Of a stretch of 64,000 nt of DNA, positions 25,626-33,774 are shown in pieces. Position numbers and translations under genes: made by a program. Source of the DNA: CAYXLI01 sp964464925 (GTDB lineage: Bacteria > Acidobacteriota > Terriglobia > Bryobacterales > Bryobacteraceae). Position 1 is the stretch's first letter; every line of letters starts with the position of its first letter. The notes beneath the pieces were generated by a model that was not told the origin of the DNA, made no database searches, and saw only the letters and a program-made list of their open reading frames with translations. The stretch covers positions 186,001 through 250,000 of the forward strand of contig CAYXLI010000005.1 in assembly GCA_964464925.1 (NCBI GenBank). Direction: 5' to 3'.

Positions 25626-26627
25626 CTACCTATATGACCGGGAGAACTTGTTCCTCTGGTTCTCTATCGTAAACGAGCCGTCCTGGTTCGCGCTTAGCTT
25701 CAGATACCTTCCGCCGCACTGTTCCTCCAGGTTCGCAATCATCGAGTCCGGCACGTTGTTCTCCTTGCCTCCCGCCATCGCGAAATGCCCCTGCCACATG
25801 TCCTGCAGGCCGGGCGAGCTGCGGATAATCTGCCACGCCGAAGGCGATCCACCCTTCTTGGCGCCATTGTTCATAATGGCGACCTTCGGATGAAGTGCGT
25901 GCACGATAGCCTTAGCATTCGACTGGTCGAGACCGTGATGAGTGGTCAGATACACGCTCACGGGCCCGATCAAATTGTTCGGGCAAGCAAGGCCGAGTTC
26001 CTTTGCGGAGGTCAGGTCGCCCAGATCCACAAAACGGAACTGGCCAAATTGCAAAACGAACCCAACTGAGCGCGCGTTCTCCGATGGATCATTCGGAAAC
26101 TTTGGCGCCTCAGCACAGAGTGGATTCGGCTGGCCGCCGCCCGGCAGGGCCTGAGCGATGTGTTCACCATTTGCCTGCACCACCGTCACGTCCACACCCT
26201 TCAGCGGAATCTTGTCCCCGGGCTTCACTACAATGTGATGCCCCGTAGCCACTGCCTTGTCGTACATTGCGCTCAACTCGTCCGCAGATTTTCCCTGTTC
26301 GTTGTTCGGCCCATGATCCGCGAAGTTCTTCACCGGGATCTTCTCTATCAATTGCGCAACGCCGCCAACGTGATCGGTGTGATAGTGCGTCAGCACAAAA
26401 TAATCAATCTGTTTCACCTTGGCGTGCTTCGCGGCTTCCTGGATTCGCAACGCGTCTCGCTTGTTGTATCCGGGCCAGCCCGCATCCACCAGGATGGATT
26501 GTCCGGACGGCGTAACGATCAGGGTCGCCTGCCCGCCTTCCACGTCCACGAAATAAATATCGAGGGCTTTAGGAGCCGCGAACAGCGACAGTGACAGTGA
26601 CAGCAAAAGAGATGCAAGGTATCGCAT
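25626..26627 (-). CDS. Exported metallo-beta-lactamase-fold hydrolase
   Basis: A 333-residue protein with a signal peptide (residues 1-18, LLSLSLSLFAAP) and a single MBL-fold domain. The metal-binding motif is complete (THYHTDHVGG), with further ligands in RFVDLGDLT and TTHHGLDQSNAKA. It resembles the ComEC/Rec2 C-terminal hydrolase type often found as stand-alone secreted proteins. Substrate unknown; nucleotides or phosphoesters are possibilities only. It precedes nothing obvious on its strand: 47 bases separate it from the glycosyltransferase gene upstream, so it may be the last gene of that cluster. Confidence 0.82.
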   Translation of the reverse strand: MRYLASLLLSLSLSLFAAPKALDIYFVDVEGGQATLIVTPSGQSILVDAGWPGYNKRDALRIQEAAKHAKVKQIDYFVLTHYHTDHVGGVAQLIEKIPVKNFADHGPNNEQGKSADELSAMYDKAVATGHHIVVKPGDKIPLKGVDVTVVQANGEHIAQALPGGGQPNPLCAEAPKFPNDPSENARSVGFVLQFGQFRFVDLGDLTSAKELGLACPNNLIGPVSVYLTTHHGLDQSNAKAIVHALHPKVAIMNNGAKKGGSPSAWQIIRSSPGLQDMWQGHFAMAGGKENNVPDSMIANLEEQCGGRYLKLSANQDGSFTIENQRNKFSRSYR

Positions 26628-26673
26628 AGGGTCTGAAAAGATCCTACTACGGACAGCGGCTACTCGTAATATC

Positions 26674-27774
26674 TCAGCGCTTCTGTTTTGTGCCTTGATC
26701 TAAAGCTTCCTCTAACGCGGCAAGTGTTTTGCTGGCCGCGCGTTCCCACGTAAATAGCGCCGCGCGCTCCTGCCCCCGGGCGGGTGCTACGATCACGCGC
26801 TCCAGCGCCTCCAGCATTTCCTGGTCATTGTCCGGAGCGAAAAGTTCTGCCGCATCCGCGGCAATCTCCATCAGAGGGTCGATCTTCGAACAGGCTAGCG
26901 GGACACCGGCGGCCATCGCCTCCAGAACCGGCATTCCAAATCCTTCAAAGGTGGATGGGTAAACAAAAGCTCTCGCGCGGCGGAAAAGTGAGTGCAGTTT
27001 CTCCCGGGGAATCCAACCCGTGATCGTGACCGACTCTGATACGTTCAATTCTGCAATGCGCTGCTCAAGGACCTTTGAGTGGAACCCACGCATGCCCGCC
27101 AGTACCAGCCGGAACTCAGGATGTCGCTCACGGAAGCGCGCGAACACGGACACTAAACGCTCCAGATTCTTGTGAGGATGCAGAGTGGACACACAGAGCA
27201 AGTACGGCTCCGTCTGCCCGCGCCGCCTCGCGATCTCGGAGAACTCGTTCTCTACGCCGTGCTGAACAACACGCGCGCGGGACGCGGGCACGCCATAGAA
27301 ATGCTGCAGATCGCGCATGGTCGCCGCCGACACGGTCACCAGGATTTCCGAGTTTCGGACTGCGAGCCCCAGGAAACATTCCCAGAACGGCAGATCCCAC
27401 CACCGAAAATATTCGGGATGGCGCCGGTGTTGCAGATCATGAAAGACCGTTACGTTCGGACACGAGTGAAACGCTGGCGCAGTGAAGCCCGGGTTGAACA
27501 TGACATCGAGCCGCAGTCTTCTAGCCCATTGCGGAAGCCGCAGCTGCTCATACAACAGTCGTGCAGGGCGAAAAGTGGCGTTCACAGGCTGTGGAGCGTG
27601 ATGAAAGTTTGCTGCCGCGGGAACCAGATCAGAGCCGGTTTCCCGGTTCGTGAAGATAAAGTACTCATTGGCCTGGTCTACGCGCGCAAGCGCCTGCAGC
27701 AGACTTCGCAGGTAAATCTCCGTACCGCCTACACCGCCGGGAATCAGGTAGAGCGCATTTACCCCGATGCGCAT
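26674..27774 (-). CDS. Glycosyltransferase family 4 (GT-B)
   Basis: A 366-residue retaining GT-B glycosyltransferase transferring sugar from an activated donor to a glycan or lipid. The N-terminal domain has the glycine-rich GGVGGTEIYLRSLLQAL; the donor-binding domain has a phosphate-contact region (VSTLHPHKNLERLV) and the EX7E-type motif in STFEGFGMPVLEAMAAG. It is 2 bases downstream of the TMTC-like gene and belongs to the 26.7-31.6 kb glycosylation cluster. Sugar specificity cannot be read from sequence. Confidence 0.88.
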   Translation of the reverse strand: MRIGVNALYLIPGGVGGTEIYLRSLLQALARVDQANEYFIFTNRETGSDLVPAAANFHHAPQPVNATFRPARLLYEQLRLPQWARRLRLDVMFNPGFTAPAFHSCPNVTVFHDLQHRRHPEYFRWWDLPFWECFLGLAVRNSEILVTVSAATMRDLQHFYGVPASRARVVQHGVENEFSEIARRRGQTEPYLLCVSTLHPHKNLERLVSVFARFRERHPEFRLVLAGMRGFHSKVLEQRIAELNVSESVTITGWIPREKLHSLFRRARAFVYPSTFEGFGMPVLEAMAAGVPLACSKIDPLMEIAADAAELFAPDNDQEMLEALERVIVAPARGQERAALFTWERAASKTLAALEEALDQGTKQKR

Positions 27775-27776
27775 GG

Positions 27777-29516
27777 TTATCGGTTTTGCTGCAACTGCCT
27801 GCGCTGAGCGAGCCCCTTGGCATCGCGAGCAACCTGGGCGTTCGGATCAATCGCCAGTGCGCGGTCATATTCGGCAATCGCTTTTGCCGTTTCACCCTGC
27901 GTGAGGAAAACGTTCCCACGGTAAACGTACGTCATCCAAAAGTTACTGTCGATTGACTCAGCCTTCGCAAGCGCCTGCAGCGCCTGCTCCGGTTTGCCCT
28001 GCTTGGCGTATTCCATTCCGATCAGTGCATTCGCGTGGGCCGTATCTTCTAACTGAGCCGCCTGCTTAAGCCGCGCCAGCGCCTGATCCTGGCTGTTCGC
28101 GCAATCCAGCGCGAGCGCCCAGTCCAGCAGCAATTGATAGTCCGGAGGTGCCACTTTAGAAGCCTTCTCGTATTCATTCGCGGCGTCATTGCACCGCCCG
28201 GCGGAATAAAGTGCGTATGCCACCTGGAACCGCGGCCGCACCTTATTAGGCGACTTCTCTGCGGTATCGGTCCAAAGTGAAAGAGCGCTGCTCCACACCT
28301 GGTTCCGCGCGTAGGCGCAGCCGCTCAGCACCAGCACAATTGCAGCAAGCGTACCGATCTGCGTATTGCGCGGCGCCTCCCATCGCCGCAGAAAGTCGAC
28401 AGTGACCAACAGCAAGCAGAGGAATGGCAGGTATAAACGATGCTCCACCAGCACATCGCGAATCGGCAGCACGGATGATGTCGGGGCCAACAGCAGCAGA
28501 AAGCCAAAGTAGCCGAAGCTCGCCAATGGAAACCGTTTTCTGTAGATCCAAGCGGCAACCGCGAGAATCAGCAAGCCAACCCCAAAGAAGATAGCGCCAT
28601 CATCAAGAGGCGTACGCGAGATGTGGAAATCGTAATCGAGATTCTGGCCTACCGGCAGAACGAAAAGACGAAGATAAACCCAAATTGACCGGAACTGAGT
28701 CAGCAAGTATTCGTACCAGCGCAGATCGCGCAAGGCAAAACCGGCCGAAGGTGAGTACTTCAGCACGGTGAGGATCGTGACTACGCCAGACACAGTCGCG
28801 ATCACGACAGCGATGTATACTCGCCAATTGCGCTTCATCCCCCCGAACGCGAAGCCGGGGTTGAAGTAGTAATCCGTTAACAGCAACAGCAACGGAAGCG
28901 TGACCGCGTGCTCCTTTGTATTCGCCGCAATTCCGAATAGCACCAGAACACCCACTGCAGTGGGCCACGAGATGGCCTCCGTTTTGCGGTACAGGAACAC
29001 GGCATACGCAGCAAGGAAGAAGAAGACGCTCAGAACCTCTGACCGGCTCGCGACATAAGACACACTTTCGGTTTGAACAGGATGCGCCAGGAACACTAGC
29101 CCCGCGAAGACGCTGAGGAACTCTCTCCGTTCGCCCACTTTCTGTAGGAGTTTCCGGACGACTGCCCAGGCCAGCATGGCGTTCAGGCAATGAAAGAAGA
29201 TGTTCAGCCAGTGATAGTAATACGGATCTGTCCCGTTCAGATGGTAGTTCGCATAGAACGTCAGCATCAGAAAGGGGCGTACGCTCATCCACACACGCAG
29301 AGGCTGCTGCGTCAGGGTGGGATTCATGAACGGCAGGTATAGATCGTCAAGAACAAACGGTCCATCTAGCGCCGGCGAGTAAATCACGAAGCCGAAAAGA
29401 ACAACCGCCAACACGCCGAGCGCGTACCACCACCAATCTTGAGTTCTTCCGGAGGATACGGCTTGAGCTTGGGACTGCTTTGATTTAGCGGGAGCCTTGA
29501 GAGTGCTGGTCTTCAT
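27777..29516 (-). CDS. TMTC-like integral membrane glycosyltransferase with C-terminal TPR repeats
   Basis: A 579-residue protein with about ten transmembrane helices (residues 30-400) followed by tetratricopeptide repeats (about 420-575; AYALYSAGRCNDAANEYEKA, ALAKAESIDSNFWMTYVYRG, AIAEYDRALAIDPNAQ). A first extracytoplasmic loop with acidic residues (VLDDLY) and the later NYHLNGTDPYYYHWLN block match the GT-C/TMTC layout of polyprenol-phosphate-mannose-dependent O-mannosyltransferases. With the neighbouring dolichyl-phosphate-mannose-synthase-like GT2 this suggests protein O-glycosylation. Its start overlaps the end of the DUF2304 gene by 32 bases. Confidence 0.82.
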   Translation of the reverse strand: MKTSTLKAPAKSKQSQAQAVSSGRTQDWWWYALGVLAVVLFGFVIYSPALDGPFVLDDLYLPFMNPTLTQQPLRVWMSVRPFLMLTFYANYHLNGTDPYYYHWLNIFFHCLNAMLAWAVVRKLLQKVGERREFLSVFAGLVFLAHPVQTESVSYVASRSEVLSVFFFLAAYAVFLYRKTEAISWPTAVGVLVLFGIAANTKEHAVTLPLLLLLTDYYFNPGFAFGGMKRNWRVYIAVVIATVSGVVTILTVLKYSPSAGFALRDLRWYEYLLTQFRSIWVYLRLFVLPVGQNLDYDFHISRTPLDDGAIFFGVGLLILAVAAWIYRKRFPLASFGYFGFLLLLAPTSSVLPIRDVLVEHRLYLPFLCLLLVTVDFLRRWEAPRNTQIGTLAAIVLVLSGCAYARNQVWSSALSLWTDTAEKSPNKVRPRFQVAYALYSAGRCNDAANEYEKASKVAPPDYQLLLDWALALDCANSQDQALARLKQAAQLEDTAHANALIGMEYAKQGKPEQALQALAKAESIDSNFWMTYVYRGNVFLTQGETAKAIAEYDRALAIDPNAQVARDAKGLAQRRQLQQNR

Positions 29517-29853
29517 TCCGCGAATTCAACTGATACTCCAGTATTGCAAGTCTTTGCGTCAGGGCGATATTGGCGTCCTTCAGATCAGAGATTCGCACGG
29601 AGAAGCGGTAGAACACGACCAGAAACACACACAGAGTCAGGGCGATCAGAGCCACCCCAGGGGAGCTGATGCCGAGCAGGTCGGACAGGAAGCGGAGGAG
29701 CGTGGAACTCCTTGAAGCGAAGAACAGGATCACCGCTGCCGTCAACCAGCTGACTGAATATTCCACGCGGATATGGGCACGCCGCACGGAAAAGAGCACC
29801 ATGGCGGCCAGCACGAGGCTCAACAGCGCCACTACGTCCAGCAGGCGATCCAT
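29485..29853 (-). CDS. DUF2304 family membrane protein
   Basis: A 122-residue protein with three hydrophobic segments (about 5-22, 33-52 and 62-85) and a C-terminal helix with heptad-like spacing (RISDLKDANIALTQRLAILEYQL). It matches the DUF2304 pattern, a small family regularly encoded next to polyprenyl-phosphate-sugar synthases; its role is unproven but is likely to assist that enzyme or its flipping step. Here it sits three bases after the GT2 gene and overlaps the TMTC-like gene, placing it in the middle of the O-glycosylation set. Confidence 0.82.
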   Translation of the reverse strand: MDRLLDVVALLSLVLAAMVLFSVRRAHIRVEYSVSWLTAAVILFFASRSSTLLRFLSDLLGISSPGVALIALTLCVFLVVFYRFSVRISDLKDANIALTQRLAILEYQLNSRNEDQHSQGSR

Positions 29854-29856
29854 ACG

Positions 29857-30579
29857 CTACTTCCTCCGTTTTCCCTCATACTTCAGGATATTCACGAATA
29901 CGCCAAGCAGAACGTGGATGATGTAGTAAATCGATTTAATTGGAGTGATCGAACTGCGGCCCGCCTGGCGCGGCCTCACCTGACACGGCACCTCCTCAAA
30001 CCGGAACGCTTTGCGCTGCAGCACCACCAGCGCCTCGATCTCCGGATACTCCAAAGGGAAGCTACGGCTGAATACTGCAAGCGCCTCGCGATTCACTCCA
30101 ACAAAACCCGACGTAGGGTCAACCACCCACTTTCCGAGAATCGGCCGCAGGATGAGACGAAACAATCGAATCCCAATTCCGCGGGCATGACTGGTGTAGG
30201 TTGCATTCTCATTCAAATAACGCGAGCCGATCACCATCTGGCAGCCTGATTCCTGCAGCACCTGGAGGATGCGCGGGATGTCCTTCGGATCATGCTGGCC
30301 GTCCCCGTCGACCCGAATTACATAATCAAAGCCAAGCTCGTATGCCAGTTTGTATCCGGCCTGCACGCATCCGCCCAGGCCAAGGTGTGCGGGAAGTCCC
30401 AAAACATGCGCCCCGGCAAGTTTCGCTTGCACTTGCGTCGTGTCCTGAGAGCAGTCGTCAATCACCAGCACTGGAGTTCCGGGAAGTGTAACCTGCACCT
30501 CCCGGACCACGCTGCCTACCGCTCCCTCTTCGTTGTATGCCGGAATGATGACCAGCAAGCGATCCGAACCAAGCGTCAT
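29857..30579 (-). CDS. GT2 polyprenyl-phosphate-sugar synthase (dolichyl-phosphate mannose synthase-like)
   Basis: A 240-residue GT-A glycosyltransferase. Diagnostic stretches: IIPAYNEEGAVGSVV, VLVIDDCSQDTTQ, and the metal-binding VIRVDGDGQHDPKDI. These are the marks of Dpm1/DPM-type enzymes that load a polyprenyl phosphate with a sugar for GT-C transferases. A C-terminal hydrophobic segment (SIYYIIHVLLGVFVNILKY) suggests peripheral membrane contact. I use ATG 30579, which overlaps the preceding stop as ATGA; the longer frame runs into the upstream gene. Confidence 0.88.
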   Translation of the reverse strand: MTLGSDRLLVIIPAYNEEGAVGSVVREVQVTLPGTPVLVIDDCSQDTTQVQAKLAGAHVLGLPAHLGLGGCVQAGYKLAYELGFDYVIRVDGDGQHDPKDIPRILQVLQESGCQMVIGSRYLNENATYTSHARGIGIRLFRLILRPILGKWVVDPTSGFVGVNREALAVFSRSFPLEYPEIEALVVLQRKAFRFEEVPCQVRPRQAGRSSITPIKSIYYIIHVLLGVFVNILKYEGKRRK

Positions 30580-31571
30580 AGCGCCGCCACCTGCCTGACC
30601 GGGATCGCATTCCTTTGCGCCAGCACGCTGAACTCGCGGTCGCTGAGCCGCCGCAGGACACGCTTGCGCTTCGCAAGCAACCGTGGCAGGGCAACCACAG
30701 CCGCGGCATGCGCCTTCAGTACGAACCAGGGCAGTTGCAGTGGATTGCCCGACCGTGAATACTCCGCGGCCGCTCCCTTGCCTCTGCCCAAAGAAAGGAG
30801 GTGCCACCCATACCGCGCAATCGAGGCGAACGGAATTTTCCACAACATCGACAGCGGAAACAGCTTCAGCGCCATCCAGAGCCGGTTTCTCTCCACAAGG
30901 TAAGCCTTCAACGGCGACACCCGGCCTGCCGAATGCGAATAGCGATGTTCCACGGTCGCTTCCGGAACGTAGACGCATCGCCAGCCGGCCCAGCGGGCGC
31001 GCAAGCCCAGGTCCGTGTCCTCACAGTAGAGGAAAAAATCGTCATCGAACAGTCCAATCTCGTTTAGCATGGCACGGCGGTACAGCGCGGCGGACCCGCT
31101 CGGAAACAAGACTTCCTCCACCATGCTGTAGCTCGAAGCCGCTTCCCGATGCCCCCTCTGCTTGCTGCTGCCATCGGCCGCGAGCAGCATGCCGGCGGAA
31201 TCTATGCTACCCTCCTGCGAGAGCAGCACGCGCGAGGCGCACATCCCCAGATCGTCTTCCGAATCCGCTTCTCGCAGCAGAGCATCCACCCACTGCGGAG
31301 AGGCGATTGTATCGTCATTCAACGTAGCGACGAAGGGAGAAACAGAGGCGCGGATTCCCTGGTTGATAGCGGATCCGAACCCGACGTTGCGGTCGTTCTC
31401 GATCACCCGAACCGGCAGCCCCAGACGGCGGACAAGCCGCTGTCCGCTGTTGTCTACAATGATCACTTCAAAGTCATTCCGCGTCTGCGCCTGAAGCGAT
31501 TGCACACAGGCAACCAGCGCGCTATCGGCAGTTAGCGTTGGAATCACCACCGTCAGACTGACTTGTTGCAA
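30576..31571 (-). CDS. GT2 family glycosyltransferase (rhamnosyltransferase-like)
   Basis: A 331-residue GT-A enzyme resembling WbbL/RfbF-type transferases of polysaccharide assembly. The nucleotide-sugar domain includes VVIPTLTADSALVACVQSL, VIIVDNSG, ENDRNVGFGSAINQGI and TLNDDTIASPQW; later EDTDLGLRARWAGW is the family's acidic motif. The C-terminal 90 residues are basic and partly hydrophobic. It overlaps the polyprenyl-phosphate-sugar synthase gene (ATGA) and follows the FG-GAP gene by two bases. Donor and acceptor are unknown. Confidence 0.88.
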   Translation of the reverse strand: MQQVSLTVVIPTLTADSALVACVQSLQAQTRNDFEVIIVDNSGQRLVRRLGLPVRVIENDRNVGFGSAINQGIRASVSPFVATLNDDTIASPQWVDALLREADSEDDLGMCASRVLLSQEGSIDSAGMLLAADGSSKQRGHREAASSYSMVEEVLFPSGSAALYRRAMLNEIGLFDDDFFLYCEDTDLGLRARWAGWRCVYVPEATVEHRYSHSAGRVSPLKAYLVERNRLWMALKLFPLSMLWKIPFASIARYGWHLLSLGRGKGAAAEYSRSGNPLQLPWFVLKAHAAAVVALPRLLAKRKRVLRRLSDREFSVLAQRNAIPVRQVAAL

Positions 31572-31573
31572 TT

Positions 31574-32704
31574 CTAGAGTTTACCGAGGTTCTCGTACCA
31601 CTTCAAATTGGTGGTCGCCGAGCCGATGCAGACGATGTCCGGGCGGCCGTCGCCATTCAGATCGGCGACGGCACAAGCGGCTGCGGCGATTCCGCCGTTA
31701 TCCAGCGTGGTTCGCTTCCATCTCTTACCTTCCAAGTGATAGATGTAAACGCTGCGCCCCGGTCCGCGGTAACCGGCGATGATCTCATCGTTGCCATCGC
31801 CATCCAAATCGGCGGTCACAATCGTGTGCCCGTCCGCGAGGCCGCTGTCGATCACCTCGCGGTCCCATGTTTTCTTATGTCTCCGGTAGACCGCGACCTC
31901 ATTTCCATGCCAGGGCTCGATCGCCGCCAGGAAACGGGTCTTGCCGGTCTTTCCCACCGTTACGTCGCTCGAACCGCCCTTTGGCCACGGACTCAGATTG
32001 CCCTTTGAAATCTCTGTTCGCGACCAAGTCTTGTTCTTTTCCAGCTTGTAGAGATGAATGCCAACAAAACTTGCCGTAAGAATCTCGTCGCTTCCGTCGC
32101 CATCCCAATCGACAATGTAAATGCCGTGGACTACGCCCTCATTCGCATCGCTGATCAGTTCGCGCTTCCACTCGCCATGTCGGTAGTAGACCAAGGGAGT
32201 GTGGTCGCGGTAATCGGGTGCCTCCGCTTTTGCTCCCGTGAGCGTTGCGTTGACGCAAATCGGGGTTCCGTCGATTTTGGCCCAACGCAACCGGTGCGAG
32301 GTAGTCAGCCGGTCGATCTCTTTCACTGACCAGGGCTGGCGCGGATCGCCGTTGTGGTGGAGGACCGAAACAATCCCCACGCTGTTCTTTGCCTGGTTCG
32401 CGAACCCATGTGCTAGCACCAGTTCGGGGATGCCGTCATCGTCTATGTCCAACGCCGCCACGTTGATCATGGCGTTGAAAGGTCCCGCAATAACGTGGCG
32501 CTCCCAGGTCGGATTTTCGAACCAGACCAATTCTTTCATGCCGCTCGCGAGTGCAATCAGATCCGGCTTCCCGTCATGATTCATATCCACCGCAATCACT
32601 TGGTATCCGCCCTTCAGGTCCGTGGCGAGCGTGTGTTCACGAAATGCGGGAGGGGCGGCGGCCAGAGATACCGCGGCAACGAAAAAGGCAACAGGGGTGC
32701 GCAC
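31574..32704 (-). CDS. Exported FG-GAP/VCBS repeat beta-propeller protein
   Basis: A 376-residue protein with a signal peptide (1-17, VAFFVAAVSLAAAPPA) and repeats of an FG-GAP type, each with a calcium-loop DxDxDG-like core: DMNHDGKPDLIAL, DIDDDGIPELVLAHG, DWDGDGSDEILTA, DLDGDGNDEIIAG and DLNGDGRPDIVC. Such propellers bind ligands or calcium at the cell surface. It is first in line before the glycosyltransferase cluster on the same strand, with two bases to the next gene, and divergent from the PD40 gene at 32730. A role as surface glycoprotein substrate is conceivable but unsupported. Confidence 0.82.
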   Translation of the reverse strand: MRTPVAFFVAAVSLAAAPPAFREHTLATDLKGGYQVIAVDMNHDGKPDLIALASGMKELVWFENPTWERHVIAGPFNAMINVAALDIDDDGIPELVLAHGFANQAKNSVGIVSVLHHNGDPRQPWSVKEIDRLTTSHRLRWAKIDGTPICVNATLTGAKAEAPDYRDHTPLVYYRHGEWKRELISDANEGVVHGIYIVDWDGDGSDEILTASFVGIHLYKLEKNKTWSRTEISKGNLSPWPKGGSSDVTVGKTGKTRFLAAIEPWHGNEVAVYRRHKKTWDREVIDSGLADGHTIVTADLDGDGNDEIIAGYRGPGRSVYIYHLEGKRWKRTTLDNGGIAAAACAVADLNGDGRPDIVCIGSATTNLKWYENLGKL

Positions 32705-32729
32705 CGACTACAATCATCTAATAAAACCT

Positions 32730-33731
32730 ATGTGGCGCAAAGCATTCTTTCTCGCCGTGCTGCCATTCTCCGTTTCGGCACAGTCGCACCTGGACAATTT
32801 TCATCAATTGACCAAGGGCGGGCAGAACGCGGAAGCGTATTGGGCGCCAGACGGCAAGCGAATCGTCTTCCAGTCCACGCGCGAGAATCTCGGCTGCGAT
32901 CAGATTTACCTCATGAACGCGGACGGATCGAATCAGAAGATGGTCTCCACCGGAAAAGGCAGAACCACTTGCGCGTATTTCCTTTCCGACAACAAGCACA
33001 TCATCTACGGGTCCACACACGGCGCCGGGGACGCCTGCCCGCCTGCCGCAGATCGCAGTAAGGGCTATGTCTGGGCGGTCTATCCCGGATATGACATCTA
33101 CCTGGCGAAAGATGACGGAACCATCGTGAAGAAGCTGACTGAAACCCCGGGCTATGATGCTGAGGCGACGGTTAACTGGAAGACCAGGAAGATCGTATAC
33201 ACCTCCATGGCCTCCGGCGATCTCGACCTTTGGACAATGAACGAGGACGGCAGCGGGAAGAAGCAGATCACGAACTCAGAAGGCTATGACGGCGGGGCAG
33301 TCTTTTCCAGAGACGGCAAAAAATTGGTATGGCGTGCGAATCACCCAGGCACGACGGATCTGATGAAGCGCTACAAGGAACTGCTGAACGAGAATCTGAC
33401 CACTCCGATGAAGATGGAAATCGTCATCGCTGATGCTAACGGAAAGAACGTGAAGCAGATCACAAATTTTGGCTGTGCTGCTTTCGCCCCAACGTTCACT
33501 CCCGACGGCAAGAAGATCCTGTTCGCATCCAACAAGCACAACTGTGATGGACGGAAATTCGAGTTGTTCCTTATGAATCTCGACGGAAGCGGCCTGGAGC
33601 AGGTCACCGATTTCGGCGGCTTCACGTCATTTCCAGAGTTCTCTCCCGACGGAAAGAAACTGGTCTTCTGCTCCGATTGGAAAGCAACGGCCCGTTACGA
33701 GTTCAATATCTTTACCGCCGACTGGAAGTAA
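32730..33731 (+). CDS. Exported PD40/TolB-like beta-propeller protein
   Basis: A 333-residue exported protein. ATG 32730 starts a signal peptide (MWRKAFFLAVLPFSVSAQ). The mature protein is a propeller of PD40 repeats (YWAPDGKRIVFQSTREN, FSRDGKKLVWRANHPG, FTPDGKKILFASNKHNC, FSPDGKKLVFCSDWK) alternating with NADGS/NEDGS turns, as in TolB. It lacks the N-terminal TolB domain, so it is not TolB itself. Family members are periplasmic or surface binding proteins of mostly unknown ligands. It is transcribed away from the FG-GAP gene; the shared intergenic region is only 25 bases. Confidence 0.8.
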   Translation: MWRKAFFLAVLPFSVSAQSHLDNFHQLTKGGQNAEAYWAPDGKRIVFQSTRENLGCDQIYLMNADGSNQKMVSTGKGRTTCAYFLSDNKHIIYGSTHGAGDACPPAADRSKGYVWAVYPGYDIYLAKDDGTIVKKLTETPGYDAEATVNWKTRKIVYTSMASGDLDLWTMNEDGSGKKQITNSEGYDGGAVFSRDGKKLVWRANHPGTTDLMKRYKELLNENLTTPMKMEIVIADANGKNVKQITNFGCAAFAPTFTPDGKKILFASNKHNCDGRKFELFLMNLDGSGLEQVTDFGGFTSFPEFSPDGKKLVFCSDWKATARYEFNIFTADWK

Positions 33732-33761
33732 AAAATCGCGGCGAGTTTCACCCACCGCGAT
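33730..33761 (-). terminator. Rho-independent terminator of the chemoreceptor operon
   Basis: Minus strand: ATCGCGG and CCGCGAT (33761-33755 and 33741-33735) close a 13-base loop and are followed by a run of T (A run 33730-33734). It lies 14 bases after the chemoreceptor stop and could also slow plus-strand transcription from the PD40 gene. Confidence 0.7.
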
Positions 33762-33774
33762 CCATCCAGACAAC

